64,000 bases of DNA from Chlamydiifrater volucris (GTDB lineage Bacteria > Chlamydiota > Chlamydiia > Chlamydiales > Chlamydiaceae), in contig NZ_LR777654.1 in the NCBI RefSeq assembly GCF_902806995.1, forward strand, positions 372,001-436,000. The letters run 5' to 3'. The notes under the pieces are model-generated. The model had not been told where the DNA came from. It did no database searches and worked only from the letters and a program-made list of their open reading frames with translations. The position numbers and the translations under genes were made by a program. Every line of letters begins with the position of its first letter. Position 1 is the first letter of the stretch. Positions 9,233 through 18,517 of this stretch are shown here, piece after piece.

Positions 9233-9913
9233 TTGAAGCGAGATCGAGTTTTAGTGGCCCCGTCTGTCATGGGAGCGGATCTATCAAGGTTGGGAGAGGA
9301 AGTGGCTTTGGTAGAGTCCTCAGGGGCTGATTTTCTACATATTGATGTCATGGATGGCCACTTTGTGCCCAACTTAACTTTTGGCCCAGATACTATTGCT
9401 GCCATAAACAGAACTTCAGATATTTTTCTGGAGGTCCATGCTATGATTTATAATCCTTTTGATTTTATCGAAAAATTTGTAGCGTCGGGTGCAGATAGGA
9501 TAGTTGTTCACTTTGAGGCTTCGGAGGATGTAGAGGAATTATTGGCCTACATCAGAAGGTGTGGAGTTCAGTCTGGGGTGGCTTTTTCTCCAGAAACTTC
9601 TGTGGAATTTATTCCGAAGTTTTTTGGAAAAACAGATCTTATTTTGTTGATGTCCGTTCATCCTGGATTTTCCGGTCAAGAGTTTATTTCTGAAACTGTG
9701 GATCGGGTCAAATTTGTCAGACAGGAACTTGACAAAGCTGTAGAAGATGGGATTTCCCCCTGCCTCATCGAAGTGGATGGTGGTATTGATGACCATTCGG
9801 CCTATAGTTGTGTTGAAGCAGGGGCTAACGCTCTGGTGGCGGCGTCATATTTGTTTAAAGGAGATAACAGTGTCGAGGCCATGCAGCAAAGAATAGCTTT
9901 ACTAAGGGGATAA
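9233..9913 (+). CDS. rpe: Ribulose-phosphate 3-epimerase
   Basis: 226 residues from the TTG at 9233. It interconverts ribulose 5-phosphate and xylulose 5-phosphate in the pentose phosphate pathway and works with zwf and pgl in this window. Family landmarks are APSVMGADL at the N terminus, HIDVMDGHFVPN (metal and phosphate binding), VHFEAS, MSVHPGFSGQ and EVDGGI near the C terminus. The ATG at 9176 would add 19 residues that known Rpe proteins lack, has no ribosome-binding site and overlaps a TATAAT. The TTG has GGAG five bases upstream and gives the usual length. efp follows seven bases after the stop, so the genes are probably co-transcribed with accB and accC. Confidence 0.95.
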   Translation: MKRDRVLVAPSVMGADLSRLGEEVALVESSGADFLHIDVMDGHFVPNLTFGPDTIAAINRTSDIFLEVHAMIYNPFDFIEKFVASGADRIVVHFEASEDVEELLAYIRRCGVQSGVAFSPETSVEFIPKFFGKTDLILLMSVHPGFSGQEFISETVDRVKFVRQELDKAVEDGISPCLIEVDGGIDDHSAYSCVEAGANALVAASYLFKGDNSVEAMQQRIALLRG

Positions 9914-9920
9914 AATTGCT

Positions 9921-10478
9921 ATGGTGCTAAGTAATCAACTCTCAGCGGGGATGTTTGTTTCTCTAAAGGATGGTTTGTTTAAAATTGTGTCCGTGGAGAA
10001 GATAACAGGTCCCAAAGGGGATGTGTTCTTTAAGGTTTCTCTGAGGTCTCCTGACTCAGACGTTGTCATGGAGAGGAATTTTAAATCTGGTCAGGAAGTT
10101 AAAGAAGCTCAGTTTGAGAGCAGAACGCTAGAGTATTTATACGTGGAAGGGTCTTCATATCTCTTTTTAGATCTTGGCGATTACGAGAAGATTTTGATAT
10201 CAAGAGAAATTATGAAGGATAAGAATCTTTTATTGAAGGCAGGCACTACCGTTACAGCTTTGGTGCATGGAGATACGGTCTTCTCTGTTGAGCTTCCTAA
10301 CTTTTTGGAGCTTATGGTGTCAAAGACGGATTTTCCTGGTGAGGACATGCCTATTTCTGGGGGAGCAAAAAAGGCGCTCTTAGAAACAGGTATAGAGATC
10401 TTGGTGCCTCCGTTCATTGAAATTGGTGACGTTATCAAAATCGATACTCGAACCTGCGAGTATATTCAAAGGGTATGA
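9921..10478 (+). CDS. efp: Translation elongation factor P
   Basis: 185 residues, normal EF-P length. EF-P binds ribosomes stalled at proline runs and promotes peptide bond formation. The N-terminal KOW-like domain (SAGMFVSLKDGLFKIV) is followed by the tip loop TGPKGD, where Lys32 sits at the position that is beta-lysylated in many bacteria. The C-terminal OB domains end in IKIDTRTCEYIQRV, a typical EF-P terminus. Chlamydiae usually have two efp genes; the location before accB fits the CT122-type copy. It is seven bases after rpe and 18 bases before accB. Confidence 0.95.
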   Translation: MVLSNQLSAGMFVSLKDGLFKIVSVEKITGPKGDVFFKVSLRSPDSDVVMERNFKSGQEVKEAQFESRTLEYLYVEGSSYLFLDLGDYEKILISREIMKDKNLLLKAGTTVTALVHGDTVFSVELPNFLELMVSKTDFPGEDMPISGGAKKALLETGIEILVPPFIEIGDVIKIDTRTCEYIQRV

Positions 10479-10496
10479 TAAACATATAAGAGCGTT

Positions 10497-10991
10497 ATGG
10501 ACTTAAAACAAATAGAAAAGCTAATGATCGCCATGGGGCGTAATGGGATGAAGCGTTTCGTTATCAAAAGGGAAGGGCTTGAATTGGAGTTAGAGAAAGA
10601 GTCTGGCCAATTCAGTGAGGTGCCAGGTTTTTACGATGGTAGGTTGTTTTCTGGTTTTTCTAGAGAGAAGCCTATTCCTTCAGATCCTATTAGCAAAGAA
10701 ACACCTGAAGATAGGTCTGCTGACAAAGGTTCTTCAGAGCCTGATGTTGGGTCTTTCATCAGTTCTCCCTTGGTTGGGACATTTTATAGCGCTCCATCGC
10801 CGGATTCTCCTCCTTTTGTGAAGCCTGGAGATACTGTTTCAGAAGATACTATTGTCTGTATTGTAGAAGCTATGAAGGTAATGAATGAAGTTAAGGCAGG
10901 AGTTAGTGGTAAAGTTGTGGAAGTCTTGCTAACTAATGGAGATCCGGTTCAGTTTGGATCAAAGCTTTTTCGGGTGATGAAGGTTGATTAA
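10497..10991 (+). CDS. accB: Biotin carboxyl carrier protein of acetyl-CoA carboxylase
   Basis: 164 residues. It carries biotin between the carboxylase and carboxyltransferase sites in the first step of fatty acid synthesis. A short N-terminal helical domain and a Pro/Ser/Asp-rich linker (about residues 55-85) lead to the C-terminal biotinyl domain. That domain has the canonical acceptor motif EAMKVMNE, with Lys127 as the biotinylated residue. Its stop shares one base with the accC start, so the two are translationally coupled. The biotin operon lies immediately beyond accC. Confidence 0.97.
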   Translation: MDLKQIEKLMIAMGRNGMKRFVIKREGLELELEKESGQFSEVPGFYDGRLFSGFSREKPIPSDPISKETPEDRSADKGSSEPDVGSFISSPLVGTFYSAPSPDSPPFVKPGDTVSEDTIVCIVEAMKVMNEVKAGVSGKVVEVLLTNGDPVQFGSKLFRVMKVD

Positions 10992-12346
10992 TGAAGAAAG
11001 TTCTTATAGCTAATAGGGGGGAAATTGCCGTTAGGATTATTCGAGCCTGCCACGATTTAGGATTATCCACGGTAGCGGTTTATTCTCAAGCTGATGAGGA
11101 GGCTCTCCACGTGCTACTTGCTGATGAGGCTGTGTGTATCGGTGAGTCCCAGGCTTCAAAATCATATCTCAAGATAGCCAACATTCTAGCTGCTTGCGAG
11201 ATTACGGGTGCTGATGCTGTGCATCCTGGGTACGGATTTCTCAGCGAAAATGCTAATTTTGCTTCTATTTCTGAGAGCTGTGGCCTAACCTTTATAGGCC
11301 CTAGCTCAGAATCAATAGCTACTATGGGAGATAAAGTTGCTGCTAAAAATCTAGCCAGAAAGGTGAAATGCCCCATTATCCCTGGTTCTCCGGGTGTTGT
11401 AGCGGATGAGGCAGAGGGATTGAAAATTGCAGAAAAGATTGGTTTCCCTGTCGTAATCAAAGCAGTTGCCGGTGGAGGAGGCAGGGGTATACGAATAGTC
11501 CGTTCCAGAGATGAGTTCTATAGAGCTTTTTCTGCTGCTAGAGCGGAGGCGGAAGCGGGATTTAATAATCCTGATGTCTATATAGAAAAGTTTATCGAAA
11601 ATCCAAGGCATTTGGAAGTTCAGGTGTTGGGAGATAAGCATGGTAATTATGTTCATATAGGAGAGAGGGACTGTACCTTGCAACGCCGAAGACAAAAACT
11701 TATAGAGGAGACCCCCAGTCCTATTTTGACTCCGGAGATACGTCGTAAAGTGGGAGCAATGGCTGTTGAATTAGCTAGAAATGCAGGATATTATTCAGCA
11801 GGTACTGTGGAGTTTCTCCTCGACAAGGACAAAAAGTTCTATTTCATGGAGATGAATACTCGCATTCAAGTGGAGCATACTATTACAGAAGAAATTTCCG
11901 GAATAGATTTGGTTAAGGAGCAAATACGTATTGCTCAAGGCGAGAAACTTTCTTGGAAACAGAAAAACATTAAGTTTTCTGGTCACGTCATTCAGTGTAG
12001 GATCAATGCAGAAGATCCAGGTAATAATTTTGCGCCTTCGCCAGGAAGGTTAGATTATTATTTACCTCCGGCAGGGCCTTCGGTGCGTGTTGATGGAGCA
12101 TGTTACAGTGGATATGTTATTCCTCCTTACTACGATTCCATGATCGCAAAGGTAATTGTGAGAGGTAAGGACAGGGAGGAGGCTATAGCTATAATGAAAA
12201 GGGCTTTAAAAGAATTTCACATAGGTGGAGTTCATTCTACAATACCCTTTCATCAGTTCATGTTGAATAATGAAGATTTTGTCAATTCGAATTATGACAT
12301 CAATTATATAGACAATCTTCTGGCTCAAGGGGAGCCTATAATATAA
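10991..12346 (+). CDS. accC: Biotin carboxylase subunit of acetyl-CoA carboxylase
   Basis: 451 residues, the normal length. It carboxylates biotin on AccB using ATP and bicarbonate. It begins MKKVLIANRGEIAVRIIRAC, the standard AccC N terminus. Other landmarks are the ATP-grasp glycine loop AVAGGGGRGIR, the catalytic ERDCTLQRR(R)QK segment, EMNTRIQVEHT and the C-terminal biotin carboxylase domain (QCRINAEDP). It is the last gene of the rpe-efp-accB-accC run and converges on the biotin operon with a 54-base gap. No strong hairpin was found in that gap. Confidence 0.98.
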   Translation: MKKVLIANRGEIAVRIIRACHDLGLSTVAVYSQADEEALHVLLADEAVCIGESQASKSYLKIANILAACEITGADAVHPGYGFLSENANFASISESCGLTFIGPSSESIATMGDKVAAKNLARKVKCPIIPGSPGVVADEAEGLKIAEKIGFPVVIKAVAGGGGRGIRIVRSRDEFYRAFSAARAEAEAGFNNPDVYIEKFIENPRHLEVQVLGDKHGNYVHIGERDCTLQRRRQKLIEETPSPILTPEIRRKVGAMAVELARNAGYYSAGTVEFLLDKDKKFYFMEMNTRIQVEHTITEEISGIDLVKEQIRIAQGEKLSWKQKNIKFSGHVIQCRINAEDPGNNFAPSPGRLDYYLPPAGPSVRVDGACYSGYVIPPYYDSMIAKVIVRGKDREEAIAIMKRALKEFHIGGVHSTIPFHQFMLNNEDFVNSNYDINYIDNLLAQGEPII

Positions 12347-12400
12347 ATTTCTTTAATTCTGTTGTTGACACGAATTAACAAGAGAAAAGAAGAGGCTCCT

Positions 12401-13060
12401 TTAACACGGAGCGGGAGTCTCTTCTAAGAAGGAAGCAAGGGCTGTCATTAGGTTATAGCAAAGAACGCTTTCTATTGAGCATGCCTTTTCTAGTAGTTTT
12501 TTTCCATCGCTTATTAAAGCAAGTTCAGAATCCATTTCGCTAAGGTGGCCCATCTCCTCTACGAGAATAGATTTTATGGTTATAGGATTTTGAGTATCTT
12601 TCAGTAGATCGTTGTAGATGGTATATAGCTCCAAGGCTCTCAGTTCTATGGCGTATGTGACCAAGATGTATGCCGTAGATCTGAGTTCAAATCCTGTTAG
12701 GTTGTATTCGTTGCGTAAGAACTTGGTTGTTTGTAGATCTAAAGAATGAAGGTAGTATCTTGAAGACAATCCGCCTAAGGTAGAGTCATAGCTATAGGAG
12801 GGTAAAAAGTTGTTAGTGATCCTGTGGATTTGTGTTTTCAAGTAGTAAGCATGTCGAAATTCTTCAAAGGCATGTTTCAAGATTTCCTCTTTTACTAAGA
12901 TGGGGTGTTCGCTGGCAGCTATCTTTCTTGCTCCGCTGTTCTCCATATAGGATAAGGTGTTCACCCACCTAGCGTGAATATTGGGATCGTTGATAATTTT
13001 TGAAAGCAAGCTTTTCATTTGTAGTGAGTAGGAGACAAAAGTTATTGGGGGATTTGGCAT
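12401..13060 (-). CDS. Predicted ferritin-like diiron protein of the biotin operon, function unknown
   Basis: 219 residues, mostly helical. The spacing of acidic and His residues fits a four-helix diiron bundle: Glu40, the pair Glu67-x-x-His70 (in FEEFRH), Glu139 or Glu144, and the pair Glu169-x-x-His172 (in EEMGH). Its start overlaps the end of bioA by 19 bases and has GAGG close upstream, so translation is coupled to BioA. Inference: a diiron oxygenase or oxidase that supplies or modifies the pimelate-derived precursor, since no bioC, bioH or bioW lies in this operon. It could also be a PqqC/CADD-type helical oxygenase or an iron-related accessory. A second ATG at 13018 is possible but has no ribosome-binding site. 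Confidence 0.85.
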   Translation of the reverse strand: MPNPPITFVSYSLQMKSLLSKIINDPNIHARWVNTLSYMENSGARKIAASEHPILVKEEILKHAFEEFRHAYYLKTQIHRITNNFLPSYSYDSTLGGLSSRYYLHSLDLQTTKFLRNEYNLTGFELRSTAYILVTYAIELRALELYTIYNDLLKDTQNPITIKSILVEEMGHLSEMDSELALISDGKKLLEKACSIESVLCYNLMTALASFLEETPAPC

Positions 13061-14316
13061 AGCACCTCTATAAGATGTGAATAAATAAAATCTAGGTCAT
13101 TCAGAGACACACAATAAGGTGGAAGGACATAGACAGTATTTCCTAGAGGTCTTAGAAGTATCCCTCTCTTTAAAAAAGCTTTAGATAAGTAATTTCTAAG
13201 CTCGGAGAAGTAAGATTTTAGAGAATCTGGATAATCCAAAATTAATATTGTTCCTAGTACCTCGCATCGCGGCCACCTGTGCCCATGCTCCTCCTGGAAC
13301 TGTTTGTGGTAATTTTCTATAAGAATTCTTTGCACTGTGCATCTTTCTGATTTTGTAATTTTTAGTGAGGCTAAAGCTGCCGCGCAACCTAGGGGATTTG
13401 CTGTATAAGTATGTCCATGTAAGAAAGCTTTTTTCCTGTCTTCAGATAAAAATCCCTCATAGATTTCTTGCGTTGTGACAGTGAGAGCTAGGGGAAGAAA
13501 TCCTCCAGTAAGCCCTTTAGAAAGGCAAATGATATCGGGTTGTTCCTCCATATGGGAGGAGGCAAACATAGGGCCTGTACGGCCAAAACCTGTTAGCACT
13601 TCATCGGCAATACAGATAACGCCGGTTTTCTTTGCCAGAGATAAGATTTGATTGAAAGCTTCAGCATTGAAAACTTTCATCCCTCCAGCGCCTTGTAAGA
13701 CTGGTTCATAAATGAAGGCAGCAATATCCGCATTATTATTGAAGAGTTCTTCTGCTGCCTCTATGGACTGATTTTCTTTACCAGGATAGGGTGGGGTAAG
13801 TGTTAAAGTTTCGAAAAGAAAAGAATCAAAGGTTGTAGTAAAGCTACCGCTGCTCAGCGACATTGCTCCGAAAGTATCTCCATGATAGCTATTTTCTAGT
13901 TTGACGATTCGATTTTTGGGAATTCCTTGATTTTTAAAGTATTGGATTGCCATTTTAGTGGCTATCTCTACAGAGGTGGATCCGTTATCAGAAAAGAAGC
14001 CTTTGCACAACCCTTTAGGAAGCAATGGCACTAATTGCTCCATTAAAGAAATTGCTGGGGAGTGGGTCATTTCAGCAAAGATCACTTGTTCTAAAGTTCT
14101 AGCTTGCTTGTAGATGCTCTTAGCTATCAATGGGTGTGCATGCCCGTGCAAGTTGCACCACCAAGATGAAATTGCGTCTAAATATCGGTTTTTTTCAGAA
14201 TACAGATAGCATCCTTTAGCTTTTGTAACAACAATAGGAGAGGCATCTGTAGCATGTTGTGTAAATGGATGCCATACATATTCCAAATCTTTTTTAGTTA
14301 GAATATCATTTTGCAT
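13042..14316 (-). CDS. bioA: Adenosylmethionine-8-amino-7-oxononanoate aminotransferase
   Basis: 424 residues from the ATG at 14316. It transfers an amino group from S-adenosylmethionine to KAPA, giving DAPA, the third of the four late biotin steps. It is a class III PLP aminotransferase. The N terminus DLEYVWHPFTQ and SSWWCNLHGH match BioA substrate-binding segments. ADEVLTGFGRTG holds the PLP-binding Asp, and LSKGLTGG holds the Schiff-base Lys267. It overlaps bioD upstream by 19 bases and the diiron gene downstream by 19 bases, so all three are likely coupled. The longer in-frame TTG start (14325) is less likely. Confidence 0.96.
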   Translation of the reverse strand: MQNDILTKKDLEYVWHPFTQHATDASPIVVTKAKGCYLYSEKNRYLDAISSWWCNLHGHAHPLIAKSIYKQARTLEQVIFAEMTHSPAISLMEQLVPLLPKGLCKGFFSDNGSTSVEIATKMAIQYFKNQGIPKNRIVKLENSYHGDTFGAMSLSSGSFTTTFDSFLFETLTLTPPYPGKENQSIEAAEELFNNNADIAAFIYEPVLQGAGGMKVFNAEAFNQILSLAKKTGVICIADEVLTGFGRTGPMFASSHMEEQPDIICLSKGLTGGFLPLALTVTTQEIYEGFLSEDRKKAFLHGHTYTANPLGCAAALASLKITKSERCTVQRILIENYHKQFQEEHGHRWPRCEVLGTILILDYPDSLKSYFSELRNYLSKAFLKRGILLRPLGNTVYVLPPYCVSLNDLDFIYSHLIEVLCQIPQ

Positions 14317-14903
14317 AACGACCAATCATAAGCGTAGTTGTTAACAATTTCTGGGGAGAAATTAGTTTCTCGATTTATATTTCCTATAATGGGGAGATTG
14401 AGCTTGCGTTCCAACCAAAGGGAGTCTTCGTGGTCATACTCATTGAGGATGACTCCTAAAAGGGTCAGATTTCGTCTTTGCATGGCTTCCACCGTTAGCA
14501 ATGTATGATTGATACTCCCTAGGTAGTTGCGACATACAATTACCCAACGGCTATTGGTCTCGGATAGAATATCTCCCTGAGAGCGATGATGGAACGGAGA
14601 CAAAAATCCTCCGGACATTTCTACGACCAAAGGATTATCAGTTTTAGGGAATCGAAGAGAAGACTCATCGAGGGATATGCCTTCAACTTCCGACGCCTTA
14701 TGTGGCGATAGTTCATGCTTTAATAAGTAGGCTTCAGGATGGCAAACGCATTGCGTCAGATACCGAACCTGATCACTGTCCCTATTGTCCAAGGATCCAG
14801 CCTGAATAGGTTTCCAGTAGTCCGCGCTAAGCATTCTAACCAAGATAGCCGAAGCCAGAGTCTTACCGACCCCTGTATTAATTCCAGATACTATTACGTT
14901 CAT
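14298..14903 (-). CDS. bioD: Dethiobiotin synthetase
   Basis: 201 residues. It closes the ureido ring of dethiobiotin from DAPA, CO2 and ATP. The N terminus has the BioD P-loop variant SGINTGVGKT, followed by PIQAG (the family K-P-x-x-(S/T)G segment) and VVEMSGGFLSPF, close to the VEGAGG substrate-binding motif. BioD proteins are normally 200-240 residues, so this is a compact member. It lies 119 bases after bioF, the only sizable gap in the operon, and overlaps bioA by 19 bases. Confidence 0.93.
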   Translation of the reverse strand: MNVIVSGINTGVGKTLASAILVRMLSADYWKPIQAGSLDNRDSDQVRYLTQCVCHPEAYLLKHELSPHKASEVEGISLDESSLRFPKTDNPLVVEMSGGFLSPFHHRSQGDILSETNSRWVIVCRNYLGSINHTLLTVEAMQRRNLTLLGVILNEYDHEDSLWLERKLNLPIIGNINRETNFSPEIVNNYAYDWSLCKMIF

Positions 14904-15022
14904 TTGAGTGTTGATCGCTGGCGTTTTGATAGCTCCTTTTTAGTGGAGCACAGCGATTACGGGGAGATTATAGAAGAAAAAATCTTTTTTCCCTAGAAAG
15001 CTCTCAGTTTTCTTTTGCATAA

Positions 15023-16156
15023 CTAGGTAATTTTATTGGCTGAATTTAAAAGTTCTAGGAGAAGAGAGACCTCTTGAAGGGTATTAAAAGAGTGTAAACA
15101 AATTCTAAGAATTTCACAGTTTTTTTGCACAGTTGGACTAACTATAGATCTGACGTCGAATCCAGCGTTTTGGCATAGAGAAGAAGCTCTTTTAGCGTTG
15201 TCTGCTCCGGGGAAGAGCATGGGTTGTATACATGTTTGAGAAGGGAAAGCTCTTCGGAGCATATGTTTTTCCGTTAACTCTTGAAAATAAGAGATCAAAG
15301 AATTTAAATACTCCCTATCCTTTGAAGCTTTTTCGACGCATCGATAAGAGTGACGGATTTCTTCTACAATTAGAGGAGGAAGTGCAGTGCTATACACCAG
15401 AGGCCTACAGTAATTTACCAGATACTCTTTGAGTAAAGAACTTCCCGTTATGGCTGCTCCGAAGATCCCAAAGGCTTTACCAAAGGTGTATACCGTAGCA
15501 AAGACTGACTTTTGTAATCCTAGGTAGGGAACTAATCCTTCTCCATATTCTCCGTAGAGGCCTCCAGAATGCGCTTCATCAACGATAAGAAGAGCCTCGT
15601 TTTCGGAGCAAAGTTTAGCTATTTGTTTTAAAGGGGAGAGAGAGCCATTCATAGAGAAGAGTGATTCTGTGCAGACGAATGTATTCCCCGGGTGTTTGGT
15701 TTCGAGACGTCTTTTTAGGTGATTTAGATCATTATGTTTGAATGGAAAAGCTTTGGCTCTAGAAAGCCTTATGCCATCAAGGATAGAGGAATGGACATGG
15801 GTATCGTATAAAATTCGATCCTCAGGAAATGCTACACTGGAAATTAAGCCCATGTTTGCCGCATAACCAGAGTTGCAGACTAAAGCACTTTCTACTTTAT
15901 GAAATTTAGCGATCTCCTCTTCTAATTTTTCGTAGGTTGAGGAGTGACCTGTAAGCAGACGGGACCCCGTAGACCCTTTGGCATTTCGGGATGAAAAACC
16001 AGCTTTCAGAGAGCAACACCCCATCCTAGAGATTCCCAGATAATCGTTAGAAGCAAAATCAACCTTAGCTGAGTTATGGTTCAAAGAAAGGGATCGTAAA
16101 ATGCCTTTTGATTGCCGTTGCTCTAGAGCTTTCTTTAGGAATCGTTCTTTGAACAT
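15023..16156 (-). CDS. bioF: 8-amino-7-oxononanoate synthase
   Basis: 377 residues. It is a PLP-dependent decarboxylating condensation enzyme that joins a pimeloyl thioester to alanine, giving KAPA. Landmarks are FASNDYLG near residue 35, [10 protein letters not shown] at 61-70, CNSGYAAN around 94-101, DEAHS at 193-197 (PLP-binding Asp and His) and TFGKAFG with the Schiff-base Lys227. The start codon lies 22 bases inside the end of bioB, so translation is coupled. The source of the pimeloyl substrate is not apparent, since no bioC, bioH, bioW or bioI gene is in the operon. Confidence 0.96.
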   Translation of the reverse strand: MFKERFLKKALEQRQSKGILRSLSLNHNSAKVDFASNDYLGISRMGCCSLKAGFSSRNAKGSTGSRLLTGHSSTYEKLEEEIAKFHKVESALVCNSGYAANMGLISSVAFPEDRILYDTHVHSSILDGIRLSRAKAFPFKHNDLNHLKRRLETKHPGNTFVCTESLFSMNGSLSPLKQIAKLCSENEALLIVDEAHSGGLYGEYGEGLVPYLGLQKSVFATVYTFGKAFGIFGAAITGSSLLKEYLVNYCRPLVYSTALPPLIVEEIRHSYRCVEKASKDREYLNSLISYFQELTEKHMLRRAFPSQTCIQPMLFPGADNAKRASSLCQNAGFDVRSIVSPTVQKNCEILRICLHSFNTLQEVSLLLELLNSANKIT

Positions 16157-17139
16157 GGGTTCCCTCTACTCTTCATAAAGGAGGGGCGGGGTTTCATTCC
16201 TAACAATTCCAACATAGCTTTGTCATCCTCCATGGAGTTATTTTCCACTGTTAACAGTTTTTCTCCAAAAAAGATAGAATTTGCTCCAGCTATAAAACAC
16301 AATGTTTGTTGTTCCATGCTAAGGAACGCTCGTCCTGCAGACATCCTGACCATGGAGTAAGGGAATACTATGCGAGCAGTTGCTAGAGTCCGTAAGATAT
16401 CCCAAAAAGGTATTGGAGGAGAATCTTCCAAAGGAGTGCCCTTTACTGGCCACAGAATATTCACAGGAACGGATTCTGGAGGGTGTTCTCTTGAAGCAAG
16501 CACGTGAAACATCTTGGCTCTGTCAAGCATTGTTTCTCCCATTCCTATGATTCCCCCGCAGCAAACGCTGATACCTGCTTCTTGGACAACATCTAAGGTG
16601 TTAAGACGGTCTTCATATTTTCTTGTGGAGATGATGGTCTCATAAAATTCCGGGGAGGAGTCCACGTTATGGTTATATGCAAACAAACCAGCTTCAGCAA
16701 GTTTTTTAGCTTGGTCAGGTGCCAGCATTCCTAAGGCACAACAAACCTCTGCACCCATATCTGTGATGGATTTAACCATTTCTAGAACACGATCGAACTG
16801 ATGATTATTTTTCACATTTCTCCAAGCAGCTCCCAAACATATTCGAGTGGCGCCATTTTTGATGGCTAACCTTGCGTTTTCTACAACATCCACTATCTTC
16901 ATCATTGCTTCTGGAGAGACATGTGTGTTGTATCTGGAGGACTGTGCACAATAAGCGCAGTCCTCGACACAACCGCCAGTTTTTACTGACATAAGATAGC
17001 AAGTTTGAAGTTCTGAAGGAGGGAAATTGGAGCGGAGAACACCATTCGCTCTATGGATGAGTTCGAATAATGGCGAGTTAAGTATTTCTAAAATCTCCTC
17101 CAAAGAGAAAGAAGGATTGGTCCGTAAAGTGTCTGTCAT
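16135..17139 (-). CDS. bioB: Biotin synthase
   Basis: 334 residues. It is a radical-SAM enzyme that inserts sulfur into dethiobiotin. The [4Fe-4S] motif is [10 protein letters not shown], with Cys57, Cys61 and Cys64 in the CxxxCxxC pattern. Further landmarks are MSVKTGGC before it, [12 protein letters not shown] (the N-x-D segment near the dethiobiotin site), [10 protein letters not shown] and RMSAGR, which carries the Arg that ligates the [2Fe-2S] cluster. It is the first gene of the bioB-F-D-A-diiron operon and is divergent from the Inc-like gene at 17316, so the promoter should lie in 17140-17315. No BirA-type operator could be picked out by eye. Confidence 0.97.
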   Translation of the reverse strand: MTDTLRTNPSFSLEEILEILNSPLFELIHRANGVLRSNFPPSELQTCYLMSVKTGGCVEDCAYCAQSSRYNTHVSPEAMMKIVDVVENARLAIKNGATRICLGAAWRNVKNNHQFDRVLEMVKSITDMGAEVCCALGMLAPDQAKKLAEAGLFAYNHNVDSSPEFYETIISTRKYEDRLNTLDVVQEAGISVCCGGIIGMGETMLDRAKMFHVLASREHPPESVPVNILWPVKGTPLEDSPPIPFWDILRTLATARIVFPYSMVRMSAGRAFLSMEQQTLCFIAGANSIFFGEKLLTVENNSMEDDKAMLELLGMKPRPSFMKSRGNPCSKNDS

Positions 17140-17315
17140 GCAAGATTAAAGTCCTGGAAAGTTAATTTTCCTAAGAGAGTTTACTTGTTGATAGTAGAAA
17201 GTCAACAATCTTTTCTACAAGTTAGTTATTTTCAAAAAGTTTTAACAAAATTATCCTGTTTATTCTTTGTATGGGGAATCCCTAATCTTTTTGTTTTTAT
17301 TTTTTCGGAGACAAC

Positions 17316-17966
17316 ATGTCTATTCCTAATAATTTTTCTTCCTTTTCTTCATCGGGCCCTGTTCTTGTTCCTTACGTGTCCAGATTTAGAAGCCCAGAAA
17401 GTTTTTCTAAAGAAGTTAGAATTTTTGTCGAAAATTGGCGAGTATCAGGACTTACTATTTCAGCAGAAGATGAAGATATGATAAGCGAATTATTTCAGTG
17501 CCTGGAGGGGCTTTCCGATGTACTTTCTCGACGAGATCTCATCACTTTAGACAGAGGCGACTATGCTAGAGTTCTTAGTTGCTACAGTCATTGTTTACAT
17601 CTCTATGCGTCTCTCAAGGGTAAATTCTTCTTTCTTTGTAGGGATAAGAGAAGCATTCAGGAAAAATGTGTGCAAAAGGACCAAGATCTTTCTTTTGAAA
17701 AATCTTTTTTTCAGGATTCTAGTTCTGAGCGTTTTTCCACGCATTCTGTTTGTCCCAGTGGTGCAAATGCTTTTTTATTAGTTGTTGGTGTTTTTTTATC
17801 AGTAGCTATTTTCTTTATAATATTTGCTCCTCTGTTTTTCATTTCTTCATTGGGAATGTTTACTATGATGGCACTTGGATTAGGTGTAGCAGCGGCTGTG
17901 TGCGTGTCTTCTGTGGCTGTTATTTATCTTGTGACGAAGTGTTGCTTTTTGGGTAAGAGTGTCTAG
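17316..17966 (+). CDS. Putative Inc-type membrane protein
   Basis: 216 residues. The ATG has GGAG six bases upstream. A soluble N-terminal region of about 145 residues has no recognised domain. It is followed by two adjacent hydrophobic segments (about residues 149-175 and 180-207) separated by a short turn, and a short Cys- and Lys-containing tail. This paired hairpin is the layout of chlamydial inclusion membrane proteins, although Inc hairpins are more often near the N terminus. It heads the plus-strand Inc/DUF1389 array and is divergent from bioB. No function can be assigned. Confidence 0.75.
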   Translation: MSIPNNFSSFSSSGPVLVPYVSRFRSPESFSKEVRIFVENWRVSGLTISAEDEDMISELFQCLEGLSDVLSRRDLITLDRGDYARVLSCYSHCLHLYASLKGKFFFLCRDKRSIQEKCVQKDQDLSFEKSFFQDSSSERFSTHSVCPSGANAFLLVVGVFLSVAIFFIIFAPLFFISSLGMFTMMALGLGVAAAVCVSSVAVIYLVTKCCFLGKSV

Positions 17967-18048
17967 CAGGGTTTCAAAAGATTGTTTATTGTTTTGAAAA
18001 GATGATTCTAATTACAATCAGCTGTTTTGTTTCAGCTTTGGTTTGGTG

Positions 18049-18381
18049 ATGGCTAACTTTTTTGGCTTAGGAATTCGGGATAATGAAGGGCGGCCTCCCT
18101 CACTGGAGGATGAGTTTATTCCTTTTAGTGTTAAGGTTCCTTTACCAGAGAGAGACAAGGCTAAGAGGCTTTCCTATTTGGTCCGGGATCTAGTTCTATT
18201 TTCTTCGTTTTTGATGATTCTATTAACCTTTTCCGTTGTTGTCTCAGGAGTTTTTCTTTTAGGGATGTGGACGAGTCTAGGGATTTCTTTTGTTTTGACC
18301 ACAGTTTTAATAGGAATGGTAGTTTGGTCCGTCCATAAGTGTTTTAGATCCTTTACAAGAGGCTTGGACGAAAAATCGTGA
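18049..18381 (+). CDS. Small putative Inc-type membrane protein
   Basis: 110 residues from the ATG at 18049. In-frame TTG and GTG codons just upstream are less likely starts. A charged N terminus of about 45 residues precedes one long hydrophobic hairpin (about residues 50-95) with a short break, then a basic tail. The shape is that of an Inc protein, but the length is near the lower limit, and it may be a remnant of a longer gene. The next gene begins about 135 bases on, after an AT-rich inverted repeat. Confidence 0.6.
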   Translation: MANFFGLGIRDNEGRPPSLEDEFIPFSVKVPLPERDKAKRLSYLVRDLVLFSSFLMILLTFSVVVSGVFLLGMWTSLGISFVLTTVLIGMVVWSVHKCFRSFTRGLDEKS

Positions 18382-18461
18382 GAAGGATTGATCTGTAGTT
18401 TTCTATTTGGATTGATAAAACTTTTATATGATTGAATATCAATTGTTTGTTTATTTGCTCT

Positions 18462-18490
18462 AAAAGTATTTTTTTTGTTAGAATACTTTT
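18462..18490. other. AT-rich inverted repeat between two Inc-like genes
   Basis: A 9-bp perfect inverted repeat, AAAAGTATT with AATACTTTT, around an 11-base T-rich loop. It could be a weak terminator for the gene ending at 18381 or an operator for the gene starting at 18518. The low GC content makes a terminator role doubtful. Confidence 0.35.
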
Positions 18491-18517
18491 CTTTATTGCT
18501 TTTTCTAGGTGTTTATT

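Noticed and set aside
17185..17481. 98-residue plus-strand frame before the first Inc-like gene
   Set aside because: Overlaps the start of the gene at 17316 in another frame and lacks a ribosome-binding site; hydrophobic only because the DNA is T-rich.
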